Origin: Chryseobacterium vrystaatense
GTDB lineage: Bacteria > Bacteroidota > Bacteroidia > Flavobacteriales > Weeksellaceae
Direction of reading: 5' to 3'
DNA: 64,000 nt
NCBI RefSeq assembly: GCF_000737765.1
Contig: NZ_JPRI01000005.1
Coordinates: 124,001-188,000, forward strand
How positions within the stretch are numbered: position 1 is the stretch's first letter; each line of letters starts with the position of its first letter. The notes beneath the pieces are model-generated. The model saw only the letters and a list, made by a program, of their open reading frames with translations, was not told the DNA's origin and did no database searches. This document shows, one piece after another, positions 35,396 through 43,836 of the stretch. The translations under genes were made by a program, and so were the position numbers.

Positions 35396-36019
35396 TTATT
35401 TTAATTTATAAGAGATCATAATGCCCCCTCTGTATGGGATGATTTCGCCGCTTTTATTAAATTTTTGAGCATAATCATAGCGTTCACCTGTTGAGCGGTC
35501 ATATCCTTTGTAGAAATCCTGAGAAGAACCCACAGTTGCATAGATATCCATATTCAAACGGTCAGATAATTTAAATTGGTAACCTCCTGTAATTCCTAAA
35601 ATAAAAGAATATCCCTTTTGGTATAGGTTGGAAGTAATAAATGTTTTCCCCCTGTCATCAGTGATAGGATTGTCTGACCAGTAACTCCATTTCTGAGCAT
35701 TGAATGCAGATACTGCTATATTGGCACCAACGTACCATTTACTGAACGCCTGATTGAAATAGTACCTTCCTTCTACAGAAAGAGAATAGTACTGCATTTC
35801 ATGTCCTGCAAAAGATTTCCATGGAGATACAAGGACATCCCCTTGCAGGGTGATTTTTGATGTTAGCTGTTTTTCAAGACCAACATTGATCACTCCAATG
35901 GGAGCCAGTAGGGCATTTCCTTTAATGTAAAGACTTTTTTCCTGTTCTTGTTCCTGAGCTGTGAGCATTCCCAAAGACAGGAGTGCTATAGACGTGATAA
36001 GAAATTTGTGATTTGGCAT
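35396..36019 (-). CDS. Outer-membrane beta-barrel protein (DUF3575-like)
   Basis: 207 aa with a signal peptide (to about LTAQ, residue 21). The mature protein is a run of amphipathic strands with aromatic girdles: LYIKGNALLAPIGVINVGLE, YYSLSVEGRYYF, WYVGANIAVSAF, FILGITGGYQFKL and a terminal GGIMISYKLK. This is the pattern of an 8- to 10-strand barrel of the DUF3575 group. Its ATG directly follows the stop codon of the thioredoxin-like gene (TAA-ATG with no gap), so it is translated from the same message. Confidence 0.72.
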   Translation of the reverse strand: MPNHKFLITSIALLSLGMLTAQEQEQEKSLYIKGNALLAPIGVINVGLEKQLTSKITLQGDVLVSPWKSFAGHEMQYYSLSVEGRYYFNQAFSKWYVGANIAVSAFNAQKWSYWSDNPITDDRGKTFITSNLYQKGYSFILGITGGYQFKLSDRLNMDIYATVGSSQDFYKGYDRSTGERYDYAQKFNKSGEIIPYRGGIMISYKLK

Positions 36020-37201
36020 TTATTTTATTTGTTTCAGTAATTCTTCTGCGAGTTTGGAGTCTTTACCAGTCTGAACTGCCATATTTTTGGACATTTCAGC
36101 GTAGGTTTTTGCCATCTCCTTATTCCCGGTCAGAAAATAGAGCTTTGCAAGAATATACGTGTTTTCCGGTGTTTCACTGCGCATTACTGATTTTTCAGCC
36201 CATTCTGAGGCTTTCTTTAGTGACGCAGGATTTTTGATATGATCACCGAATACCCATGCTGCTCTCAGCAGCTCATTGGGCTCAAATGCATCGGAATTTT
36301 GGTAATACTCTAACGCCGCCTTTTCAAATTCGGGAAAATTGGCATTTTGCTCGTAGTAACTGAGTTTCGTCTGGTTTAGTTTGGATTGTGCGAGTTGCTT
36401 TCCCACTAACGGTTCTGCCGTCTTCATGAAATACTCCTCGTTTATTCTTTTGTTTTTATCGTCAATAGATTGCTCTACAATTTTTGAAAGTTTAAGCTGA
36501 CTGTCGAATTCATTATAAGTATCTTCAGGAAGATATTTGATGATGTCTGCTTTTCTTGAGGTAAATGTTTTGTAATTATTGTCTTCTGTTGATTTTACAA
36601 AGTAAAGAAGCAGTCCTACTTCTTCTTTTGATATTTCATCGGTTGCCTTTTTATTTTCAAAATATCTCTCTGAAGCTTTTTTTGCAAAATCATAATCTGA
36701 AGATGAATTCAGCTTCATAATATTGATCAGGAATTCGGGGTCTTTTTCTCCTTTGGCAAAACGTTCCTTTAAAGAACCTTTTTTATTTCCAGGCGAATTG
36801 ATATCCTGAGCCATAGTTACAAACATACTTTCTTCCATATACCCCGTATTTTGTGAAACAAGCTCACCTTCACCATTCAGGAACAGGTAAGTGGGATAGG
36901 AACGCACTCCGTATTTGGCTGCGATTTCTCTTCCTTCACCTTTTTCCATATCGAACCTTGCATTCACAAAATTAGCATTGAAATAATCCCCGACAGATTT
37001 TTTGGTAAATACGTTCTTTTCCATCATCTTGCATGGTCCGCACCATGTAGTATAAGCATCGACAAAAACCAGTTTTTTTTCTTTTTTTGCCTTTGCTATA
37101 ATGTCTTTGAACGGTAATTCCTGAAATTGTATAGCTTCCTGAGCCATGATAACGGCAGAGCAGAAAACAAATACTCCGGAAATGATCTTCTTCATTTTCA
37201 A
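36020..37201 (-). CDS. Exported thioredoxin-fold protein with helical C-terminal domain
   Basis: 393 aa with a signal peptide (MKKIISGVFVFCSAVIMAQ; a second ATG two codons in is possible). The thioredoxin domain (about 25-135) has the redox motif TTWCGPCKMM near residue 51 and the cis-Pro loop VRSYPTYLF. The remaining 250 residues are helical and TPR-like (NTYILAKLYFLTGNKEMAKTYAEM near the end). It probably works as a periplasmic disulfide reductase in envelope protein or cytochrome maturation. It is the first gene of an operon with the beta-barrel gene and the small membrane protein gene. Confidence 0.82.
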   Translation of the reverse strand: MKMKKIISGVFVFCSAVIMAQEAIQFQELPFKDIIAKAKKEKKLVFVDAYTTWCGPCKMMEKNVFTKKSVGDYFNANFVNARFDMEKGEGREIAAKYGVRSYPTYLFLNGEGELVSQNTGYMEESMFVTMAQDINSPGNKKGSLKERFAKGEKDPEFLINIMKLNSSSDYDFAKKASERYFENKKATDEISKEEVGLLLYFVKSTEDNNYKTFTSRKADIIKYLPEDTYNEFDSQLKLSKIVEQSIDDKNKRINEEYFMKTAEPLVGKQLAQSKLNQTKLSYYEQNANFPEFEKAALEYYQNSDAFEPNELLRAAWVFGDHIKNPASLKKASEWAEKSVMRSETPENTYILAKLYFLTGNKEMAKTYAEMSKNMAVQTGKDSKLAEELLKQIK

Positions 37202-37312
37202 ATTAGATTTGTAGGCGAAGATAGTTATTTTCCAAATTATAGACGACGAATTTATACCGACAGCCTCTATATTAACGAATTTTAAGACAGACAGTATGTT
37301 TCTAAAATAAAT

Positions 37313-37332
37313 AAACAGGCCGAAACCTGTTT
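37313..37332 (-). terminator. Terminator after the alpha/beta hydrolase gene
   Basis: On the minus strand AAACAGG-TTTCGG-CCTGTTT forms a 7-bp stem followed by ATTTATTTT. Confidence 0.55.
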
Positions 37333-37356
37333 AATACTTTTAAAGTTGATGATTGA

Positions 37357-38052
37357 TTAAGAAACAGCTTCCACTGCTTCTTTGATCAGTTCTGTGATCT
37401 CTTTTGGATGAGTAGCCAATGAAGCGTGACTGGCATCCAGGTGGATGATCTTCTTAGCATTCATTCTTTCTGCCATTTCCTTTTCCGTGGCTGGCGGGAT
37501 CATTCTGTCGTTATCAGACACCTGATACCAGCTTGGTTTTGTTTTCCATGCAGGCTCTCCGGCTTCAGCAGCGAAAATACTTCCGTGAATTGGTTTTTGA
37601 GATAAAGACATCACTACAGAATCTTCCGGATTCAGATCCTGAGCAAAGCTTTCATGGAATTGATCATATTTTATCCATAAGAAGCCTTTTTCATCAGGGA
37701 CAATATTAGCTGCGCCTGAAGGCTGCTCTCTGCGCCCAAAAATACTTCCTAAGCTTTCTCCTTTATCCGGTGCAAAAGCAGCAATATAAACCAATCCCAC
37801 AACTTTATCATGATTTCCAGCTTCTGAAATAACGGCACCTCCATAAGAATGACCTACTAAAAGTACTTTCCCTTCCTGTAAATCGATCAGGTCTTTTGTT
37901 TTTTGAATATCTTCGTCCATAGATGTTAATGGATTCTGAACACTGCGTACTTTATAACCTTCGCTGTGAAGATTTTCAATAACGTGTCTCCAGTGAGATC
38001 CGTCTCCCCAGGCTCCGTGAACTAAAATAATTGTTACATTTTTGTTTTCCAT
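37357..38052 (-). CDS. Alpha/beta hydrolase (esterase-like)
   Basis: A 231-aa cytoplasmic hydrolase. The oxyanion region is LVHGAWGDGSHW (residues 11-22), the nucleophile elbow is VGHSYGG with its Ser near residue 70, and the catalytic His is in LDASHASLATHP near residue 208. The pattern is that of small salicylate-esterase/hydroxynitrile-lyase-like hydrolases; the substrate is unknown. It lies downstream of a Crp/Fnr-type regulator gene on the same strand and has its own -7 element preceded by a Crp-like dyad, so that regulator probably controls it. Confidence 0.85.
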   Translation of the reverse strand: MENKNVTIILVHGAWGDGSHWRHVIENLHSEGYKVRSVQNPLTSMDEDIQKTKDLIDLQEGKVLLVGHSYGGAVISEAGNHDKVVGLVYIAAFAPDKGESLGSIFGRREQPSGAANIVPDEKGFLWIKYDQFHESFAQDLNPEDSVVMSLSQKPIHGSIFAAEAGEPAWKTKPSWYQVSDNDRMIPPATEKEMAERMNAKKIIHLDASHASLATHPKEITELIKEAVEAVS

Positions 38053-38078
38053 ATTTTTATTCTTTACATTTTGTATGA

Positions 38079-38124
38079 CAAATCTAGGAGTATAATTTGT
38101 AAAAAATGTTCACTTTAGTTAACG
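38079..38124 (-). promoter_or_regulatory. Promoter with Crp/Fnr-like dyad upstream of hydrolase gene
   Basis: On the minus strand TAGATTTG (38079-38086) is a perfect TAnnTTTG -7 element. Upstream lies a dyad, TGTTCAC (38107-38113), TTTA, GTTAACG (38118-38124), with GTT-AC / GT-AAC symmetry, the size of a Crp/Fnr operator. Its centre is about 41 bp upstream of the predicted start site, the class II activator position. It overlaps the 3' end of the regulator gene. Confidence 0.45.
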
Positions 38125-38703
38125 TTTTAAAGTTCTGTTTCGGATTCTGCTTAATGACTGTGGTTTTACTCCGAGATAGCTTGCAATATGTTTCTGGGCA
38201 ACAAGCTGAAAGATTTTCGAATTTTCTGTTAATAAGTTGTTGTACCGTCTTTCTGGAGAATAGTATAACAGTTCTTCAATTCTTTTTTTTGCATTCAGAT
38301 AAATTACTTCAGTCATTTTTCTTCCGAATTCCTGCCAGTAAGCATCTTTTTTATAAAGCTTCTGAAGATCGTCTTTATGAAGCAGGAGAACCTCGGAGTC
38401 TTTAACGGCTTTGATGTTCATTTTTGATTTGGTATGACAGAGGATACTTTCGTAATCAGTAAAAAAATAATTGTCAAAATGAAAATTGAAGTTGACGTCC
38501 TCACCACTTTCATTAATGTAGAATGTTCTCATGAAACCGGTTTTCAGAAATCCAAGATACTGACATTCTTCACCTTCTTTAAGGAAAAAATCAGATTTTT
38601 TATAAACTGTTTCACGCAGGTAACTACAGAATTCCGCATAATGCATTTCATCAACGAGAAATAGCGGACCATATTTAGAATATTCATCAAGGATGTTTTT
38701 CAT
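38119..38703 (-). CDS. Crp/Fnr-family transcriptional regulator
   Basis: 194 aa. The N-terminal cyclic-nucleotide-type beta roll (about 20-115) contains FFLKEGEECQYLGFLKTGF and a long dimer helix follows. The C-terminal helix-turn-helix (about 145-190) ends in QKHIASYLGVKPQSLSRIR. There is no cysteine cluster for an Fe-S centre, so it is not an oxygen-sensing FNR. Proteins of this Bacteroidota group often regulate a neighbouring detoxification or hydrolase gene; here the hydrolase gene lies 66 bp downstream. A 16-bp palindrome upstream of the start could be its own operator. Confidence 0.88.
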   Translation of the reverse strand: MKNILDEYSKYGPLFLVDEMHYAEFCSYLRETVYKKSDFFLKEGEECQYLGFLKTGFMRTFYINESGEDVNFNFHFDNYFFTDYESILCHTKSKMNIKAVKDSEVLLLHKDDLQKLYKKDAYWQEFGRKMTEVIYLNAKKRIEELLYYSPERRYNNLLTENSKIFQLVAQKHIASYLGVKPQSLSRIRNRTLKR

Positions 38704-38726
38704 AATTGTAAATTAAACTGTCTTAT

Positions 38727-38742
38727 AAATGCCCGGGCATTT
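38727..38742. promoter_or_regulatory. Perfect 16-bp palindrome upstream of the Crp/Fnr gene
   Basis: AAATGCCCGGGCATTT is fully symmetrical and GC-rich at the core within very AT-rich DNA. It is centred 31 bp upstream of the start codon at 38703. It may be an operator or a very short hairpin; the half-sites differ from the dyad at 38107. Confidence 0.4.
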
Positions 38743-38902
38743 TAATAAAAAAAGCAGATTCAAATACTAAATTATTAAAAACTGATGAAAAGAAGAATAT
38801 AATAAATAGAGAAAGGGACAATAAAAAATAAGCTTTAGAGATGAAGAACGAAGTACATTGTATCAGTCCGATATTGTTGCTCCAAATATTTTGATTTAAA
38901 AT

Positions 38903-38933
38903 AAAAAAAAACCGCCTTTAATAAGGCGGTTTT
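38903..38933 (-). terminator. Terminator of tRNA-Phe copy 1
   Basis: On the minus strand AAAACCGCCTT... is mirrored as an 11-bp stem (38923-38933 with 38908-38918), followed by a run of eight or more U residues just after the tRNA. Confidence 0.85.
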
Positions 38934-38934
38934 G

Positions 38935-39007
38935 TGGTTTCTCCAGGAATCGAACCAGGGACACATGGATTTTCAATCCATTGCTCTACCAACTGAGCTA
39001 AGAAACC
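38935..39007 (-). tRNA. tRNA-Phe (anticodon GAA), copy 1
   Basis: 73 nt on the minus strand. The acceptor stem GGTTTCT pairs with AGAAACC, the D arm is GCTCAGTTGGTAGAGC, the anticodon stem-loop is ATGGA-TTGAAAA-TCCAT with anticodon GAA, and the T arm is CCTGG-TTCGATT-CCTGG (one non-standard pair region). The discriminator base is A. CCA is not encoded. The sequence is identical to the copy at 40229-40301. Confidence 0.97.
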
Positions 39008-39136
39008 AATTGTTTCGTTGTTTATTGTGGGTGCAAAAGTATAATATTTTCCAATACCGCGCAAGTTTTTTTATAAATTATTTTCAAAAAATGGCTTGGG
39101 TAGGGCGTTTTTGTAATTCAATGATTTGGTCATCAG

Positions 39137-40021
39137 TTATTTGGGTTCGTTTATAATTTTCCGGGCATTTTCATTTTCAGGATTCAATTCAAGTGATTTT
39201 TTATAATTTTCTAAAGCTTCCTTCTTTTGACTAGTTTTTAAAAGTATTTCACCATAGCTGTCATAAGTGTTCCATGCCTCCGGGTAGAGCTGGGTATTTA
39301 ATTTAAAGATTTTCAGAGCATCAGTGATCTTGCTATCTCCGACCAGCCTGTATCCGAAATTATTAATCTCGTTTTCACTTGTATTGTATGAAGATTGGAT
39401 GCCTTTTTTATGTTCAGCTTTAATAAGGGTGATAAGCTTGTCAATTGAATTTTCAGAAGTATAGGCATCGTTTAATGAAGTTTGGTTCATTTCTCTTTCT
39501 TTCTGCTCCTGTTCTTTGAGTGTTTCTACACTGTAGTATTTCCTTTGTTCGTCGGTGATTTTTGAGGTGTCCATTTTATATCTGGCCCATTTTGAGTTGG
39601 TCGTTTTATCTTTGATGAACTGGGTTCCATAGATCTGTGGCTTTTTTCTGTACATAAGATCTCTGTCTACTGCCGCTGCATACCACCATCTGTCGAGACT
39701 TGGATCCATTTTCAGAGCTTTTTCAAAGCTTTTGACTGCCATTCCCGAAGAAATGGTATCTCCGCCATGCTGAAACACAATACCGGAATTAAAGTTGTCT
39801 TTTGCGGTTTTTACTTGATCTTCTTTAAGCAGAACAAAAATCCTGACGCGTCTTAAGCTGTCTTCCCTGCTTAAGGTTTTCCAGTTGATTCTGTCCGCTT
39901 TTCTTGCGTTCTGATCATCATCTGCCATTTTTTGAAGTTCAGGGTTATCATGCGTCTGTGAAAATGTCTTAACGGCAAGCAGCAGCAAAAGAAAAGTCAG
40001 AAATTGAATCTTTTTGTTCAT
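39137..40021 (-). CDS. Exported TPR protein between the two tRNA-Phe genes
   Basis: 294 aa with a signal peptide (to about TFSQ, residue 22). The N-terminal half (LQKMADDDQNARK, FNSGIVFQHGGDT, WWYAAAVDRDLMY) resembles the DUF6624-like family that surveys repeated substrate-like helices, though I hold that label loosely. The C-terminal ~80 residues are two tetratricopeptide repeats (WNTYDSYGEILLKTSQKKEA, LENYKKSLELNPENENA). TPRs mediate protein contacts. The function is unknown. It sits alone between two identical tRNA genes. Confidence 0.75.
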   Translation of the reverse strand: MNKKIQFLTFLLLLLAVKTFSQTHDNPELQKMADDDQNARKADRINWKTLSREDSLRRVRIFVLLKEDQVKTAKDNFNSGIVFQHGGDTISSGMAVKSFEKALKMDPSLDRWWYAAAVDRDLMYRKKPQIYGTQFIKDKTTNSKWARYKMDTSKITDEQRKYYSVETLKEQEQKEREMNQTSLNDAYTSENSIDKLITLIKAEHKKGIQSSYNTSENEINNFGYRLVGDSKITDALKIFKLNTQLYPEAWNTYDSYGEILLKTSQKKEALENYKKSLELNPENENARKIINEPK

Positions 40022-40193
40022 GTATTTTGGATTTGATTATTTAGTTTGATGGCTTAAATGTATAAAAATATTACGTTCAGAAGAATAAAATATATTACGA
40101 ATGAAAACTCTGCTGTTGTGGATGAATGCTTAAGGGATCAAAAAACTTTTAAAGCTTATGAAAAATGAAAGGAGTACTTCGATTGACAAGCAC

Positions 40194-40224
40194 AAAAAAA
40201 CCTCTAAAATGAATTAGAGGTTTT
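40194..40224 (-). terminator. Terminator of tRNA-Phe copy 2
   Basis: AAAACCTCTAA at 40197-40207 pairs with TTAGAGGTTTT at 40214-40224 around a 6-base loop. On the minus strand a U-run follows. The stem sequence differs from that of copy 1. Confidence 0.8.
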
Positions 40225-40228
40225 AAAG

Positions 40229-40301
40229 TGGTTTCTCCAGGAATCGAACCAGGGACACATGGATTTTCAATCCATTGCTCTACCAACTGAGCTAAGAAAC
40301 C
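40229..40301 (-). tRNA. tRNA-Phe (anticodon GAA), copy 2
   Basis: It is identical base for base to the copy at 38935-39007, including the anticodon loop TTGAAAA and discriminator A. CCA is not encoded. Identity stops within a few bases of each end, so only the tRNA itself is conserved or duplicated. Confidence 0.97.
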
Positions 40302-40408
40302 ATTATATTTTTGTTGACTTACTTCGTTGTTTTAAAGTGATGCAAAAGTAGTAAGTTTTCTTATATGAAGCAAGTATTAACAGTACTTTTTTTTAATAAA
40401 AATAAAAC

Positions 40409-42250
40409 TTACTGATTTTCAGGTGAATTATTTTCCTGTTCTTTTCTGATATGATCGCTCATCTCCTCCAATACAGGCTTTATCGTACTTTCCGGAAGAT
40501 CACTGATCCTGATATACATCAATCCGTCTATGGCATCATTGAAGTTGGGGTCAACATTAAAAGCAATTACTTTAGCATTCTGCTTGATGTATTTTTTGAT
40601 CAGAACAGGCAGCCTTAGTTCAGGTTCCAGGTCATCAATGATCTTGTCCAGTTTATTAAGATCAGACTCCATTTCCTCAAAAAAGATATTCTTATCCCTG
40701 TCACGCAGTTTTACTTTATACTCATTTTTAGGAGTGATATATTGTGCTACTGCGGAGTCGAAATAGTTGGAACGCATGAATTCAATCATCAGAGATTTTG
40801 AAAACTCTGAAAACTTATTGGATATACTTACGCCGCCCATCAGAAATTTATGGTCAGAATTTCTTAAACACACATGTACTATTCCTCTCCATAAAAGAAA
40901 GAGTGGAAGCGGCTTCTGTTGGTATTCTTCGCTAATGTAAGCACGGCCCATTTCAATCACTTTCTTAAAGAATGGGTGAATGTCCTGTTCGAACTCAAAC
41001 AAAGAGCTTGTATAGAATCCTTTGATGCCATATTTCTTCATTACGTCCTTACCCAATGCCATTCTATAAGCTCCGGCAAGTTTTTCGGCACTGTTGTCCC
41101 AAAGGAAAAGATGATGATAATGCTTATCGTATTCGTCAAGGTCAAACGGAAGATTGCTTCCTTCACCTACGGCACGAAAAGTGAGCTCTCTCTGGCGCCC
41201 GATCTCTCTCATCACAGACGGAATTTCCTCGTAAGTTGTGAAATAGATTTCGTAATTACCGTTACTGAAAAGCATTTTGTCTGTACCTCTCAGCCTGTTG
41301 ATGTCCTTAAGAATATCTTCTTTTGGGGTTTCGTCGATAATATTCTGTACAATATTCTCTTCTCTTAACAGGGGGAATTTTACCGTTAAATTTTTAAGAT
41401 TGATACTTTGCGCAAGTGATTTTCTCTTTTCGTAATAAGATTTCATCATGTATACCTTACGCTTAAGGAATTCACCAAGTTCTTCAATGGTTTCCATTTC
41501 ATCCATCGCTTTTACGGTGATTGGTTTTCCAATTCTGATTCTGATGGGTTTTTCCCGATCGTTCATCATTTCGGCTGGAAGCATCAGTGTCTGTAAGCTT
41601 GGGTGCAGCTTTGCTACCTGGTAAAAAAGGCGGCTGTTTTTGGCGTGGAAATATAAAGGAACTACCGGTACTTTAGCCATTCTGATTAGTTTAAGTGCAG
41701 GTTTTTCCCATTCTCTATCCAGAATTTCTCCGTAAGGATTGTTTTTATTGGATACTTCTCCTGCGGGAAAAATACCGACACACCCTCCGTTCTGAAGGTG
41801 TTTCAGTGTTTCTCGCATACCGGAAGTACTGCTGTAAGCTTCTTTTTTGTTTTCAAAGGGATTGACGGAAATAACATACGGTTCCATAGGTCTTATTTTT
41901 TCCAAAAGGAAATTCCCCATTACCTTAAAATCCGGACGTACTTCCGAAAGGATCTTGCACATTAAAATTCCATCAATAGCACCCAGTGGATGATTTGAGA
42001 CCAAAATAAACGGGCCCGTTTTGGGAACTTTAGCAAGATCTTCTTCAAAAGCGATATAACTTAAGTTTCTTTCTCTTACAAATGAGTCGAAAAAGTCTTT
42101 ACCTTCTTTATCTTTTAATTTATCGTATAACCTATTAACTTCATTTATTTTGGCAATACTCATCACGGCAGATGCAACCGGGTTTTTTAGGAACCCGATT
42201 TTGCTTAAGCCGGAAGCTGTGATAAGATCGTTTTTCGAAATTAAACTCAT
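40409..42250 (-). CDS. OlsF-like bifunctional acyltransferase (PlsC-GNAT fusion)
   Basis: 613 aa. The N-terminal half (about 60-290) is a PlsC-type acyltransferase with the HX4D motif in VSNHPLGAIDG and GIFPAGEVSNK. The C-terminal half (about 320-590) is a GNAT-fold acyl-ACP N-acyltransferase with ELTFRAVGEG, YRMALGKDVM and PLFLLWRGIVHVCLRNSDHK. In OlsF proteins the C-terminal half N-acylates ornithine or glycine and the N-terminal half then O-acylates the product, making ornithine or glycine aminolipids in one polypeptide. The same domain order is seen here. It is followed upstream by the lysC gene, 22 bp away, so they may be co-transcribed. Confidence 0.82.
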   Translation of the reverse strand: MSLISKNDLITASGLSKIGFLKNPVASAVMSIAKINEVNRLYDKLKDKEGKDFFDSFVRERNLSYIAFEEDLAKVPKTGPFILVSNHPLGAIDGILMCKILSEVRPDFKVMGNFLLEKIRPMEPYVISVNPFENKKEAYSSTSGMRETLKHLQNGGCVGIFPAGEVSNKNNPYGEILDREWEKPALKLIRMAKVPVVPLYFHAKNSRLFYQVAKLHPSLQTLMLPAEMMNDREKPIRIRIGKPITVKAMDEMETIEELGEFLKRKVYMMKSYYEKRKSLAQSINLKNLTVKFPLLREENIVQNIIDETPKEDILKDINRLRGTDKMLFSNGNYEIYFTTYEEIPSVMREIGRQRELTFRAVGEGSNLPFDLDEYDKHYHHLFLWDNSAEKLAGAYRMALGKDVMKKYGIKGFYTSSLFEFEQDIHPFFKKVIEMGRAYISEEYQQKPLPLFLLWRGIVHVCLRNSDHKFLMGGVSISNKFSEFSKSLMIEFMRSNYFDSAVAQYITPKNEYKVKLRDRDKNIFFEEMESDLNKLDKIIDDLEPELRLPVLIKKYIKQNAKVIAFNVDPNFNDAIDGLMYIRISDLPESTIKPVLEEMSDHIRKEQENNSPENQ

Positions 42251-42272
42251 ATGTGTTTAGTCGCAGTTAAAA

Positions 42273-43511
42273 TTATTGTGTTACCATTTGAACCGTATTT
42301 TTGGAAATCTGTTCCAATAATACATTTTTTTCCTGGTAAAATTTGTCAATATGATCCATCTTCGCATTTCTTACTGTGAATAAAGATACATTTTTAACTG
42401 CTTTGGTTTTAAATATTTTTTGAAGTTCATCATTAAGCTCATCAACCTGATCGAATTTATCTTCCAGACATAGAGCCAATGAGATGGCAGAATTCTGCAT
42501 CAGAGAAACTTTGATCTTATATTTGGAAAGATACCCAAAAATAAGACTCATATGGTCTTCTGCAATAAATGAGAAGTCTCTGGTTGAGATTTTTAAAAGA
42601 ACCTGATTTTCCTTTAAAATATAAGATTCCTCATGCTGGTTTTTATCTGAAGCCCCTACTTTAGTTCCTTCTTTGGTAGGATCTACAAAAGATTTTACAT
42701 AAAAAGGAATTGCCTTTTGTTGTAATGGCTGTAATGTTTTTGGATGGATGACACTTGCCCCGTAATACGCTAATTCAATCGCTTCTTCATAAGAAATATT
42801 AGAAAGAAGAGAAACATCACTGAACTTTCTTGGATCTCCTGTCATTACTCCCGGAACATCTTTCCAAATGGTCATAGCTTCAGCATTCAGACAGTATGCG
42901 AAAATAGCGGCAGAGTAGTCAGAGCCCTCTCTTCCTAAAGTCACTGTGAAATTGTTATCATCAGAACCGATGAAACCCTGGGTTACATAGCAGATTTCAG
43001 TATTTAACGTTGAAATAAATTCTTCTGTTTTTGCCCAGTCTACAGTACCTTCTCTGTATGAATTATCAGTTTTGATATAATCTCTGGCATCCAGCCATTG
43101 ATTGGTAAACTGAATTTCGTTCAGGTATTCACTTAATATTTTTGTAGAGATCATTTCCCCGCAGCTTACCACCTGATCATAGACGAAACTGTAGTTAGGA
43201 GATTTATTTCTTCTTAAAAAAGAATCGATATCATCGAAAAATACATTGATCTCTGCAAAAACTGCATGATTTTCAGGAAACAGACCGTCCGCAATCTCGA
43301 TGTGTTTTCGTTTTATCTTTTCAATTTCAGTTTGATAGTTATCCTTCTTGAAATAAAGTTCTACAACTTTTTCCAATTCATTCGTCGTCTTGCCCATCGC
43401 TGAAATAACCAGCAGACACTTGGCAAATCCCTGGCTTTGTAAAACCATAGACACATTTTTTACACTCTCGGCATCTTTCACAGATGCGCCACCAAACTTG
43501 AAAATTTTCAT
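42273..43511 (-). CDS. lysC: Aspartate kinase, monofunctional
   Basis: 412 aa. The amino-acid kinase domain (about 1-270) starts with the KFGGASVKDAESVKNV motif and has TLGREGSDYSAA (ATP/aspartate site) and DVPGVMTGDPRKF. The C-terminal ~130 residues form the ACT pair that senses lysine or threonine. It phosphorylates aspartate in the first step toward lysine, methionine and threonine. There is no fused homoserine dehydrogenase. The gene has a 325-bp upstream region with a -7-like element at 43569-43576. Confidence 0.92.
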   Translation of the reverse strand: MKIFKFGGASVKDAESVKNVSMVLQSQGFAKCLLVISAMGKTTNELEKVVELYFKKDNYQTEIEKIKRKHIEIADGLFPENHAVFAEINVFFDDIDSFLRRNKSPNYSFVYDQVVSCGEMISTKILSEYLNEIQFTNQWLDARDYIKTDNSYREGTVDWAKTEEFISTLNTEICYVTQGFIGSDDNNFTVTLGREGSDYSAAIFAYCLNAEAMTIWKDVPGVMTGDPRKFSDVSLLSNISYEEAIELAYYGASVIHPKTLQPLQQKAIPFYVKSFVDPTKEGTKVGASDKNQHEESYILKENQVLLKISTRDFSFIAEDHMSLIFGYLSKYKIKVSLMQNSAISLALCLEDKFDQVDELNDELQKIFKTKAVKNVSLFTVRNAKMDHIDKFYQEKNVLLEQISKNTVQMVTQ

Positions 43512-43836
43512 TAATTTGTTAAAAATAAAATTGTTAGATTAAAAATTACATGAGTTTTTTACGGACGTCAAAATTATAAATTTACAATGAGATATGAAAG
43601 AGTCTGGCGATTGTAGGGAATTAAGATTTTATTAAAATTGAGACTTGATGAGTATTATGATAATTTCATTGATTTATTGTCATCAAATGGGGATTAATAA
43701 TACAGTGTTTTTTTTATGTGTATGATCTGGGCATCTTTGTATTGATTTGGAATACAGTAGTTAAGGTGTTTTGTAATAAAAGCTTTCTTTCTCCGATAAA
43801 TTTTCCGAAATTTGGGGAAAACGTAAAAAGAAAAAT
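43512..43836. promoter_or_regulatory. Divergent promoter region lysC / fbp
   Basis: 325 bp without an ORF. On the minus strand TAATTTTG (43569-43576) is a good -7 element for lysC. For fbp, TAAATTTT or GAAATTTG just before 43815 are imperfect candidates. No riboswitch structure (for example a lysine box) is recognisable. Confidence 0.4.

Noticed and set aside
40919..41368. 149-aa plus-strand ORF inside the OlsF-like gene
   Set aside because: It is fully antisense to a conserved acyltransferase and has no family pattern.
43512..43836. Lysine riboswitch in front of lysC
   Set aside because: No lysine-box core or matching stem set could be traced; only a promoter-like element is visible.
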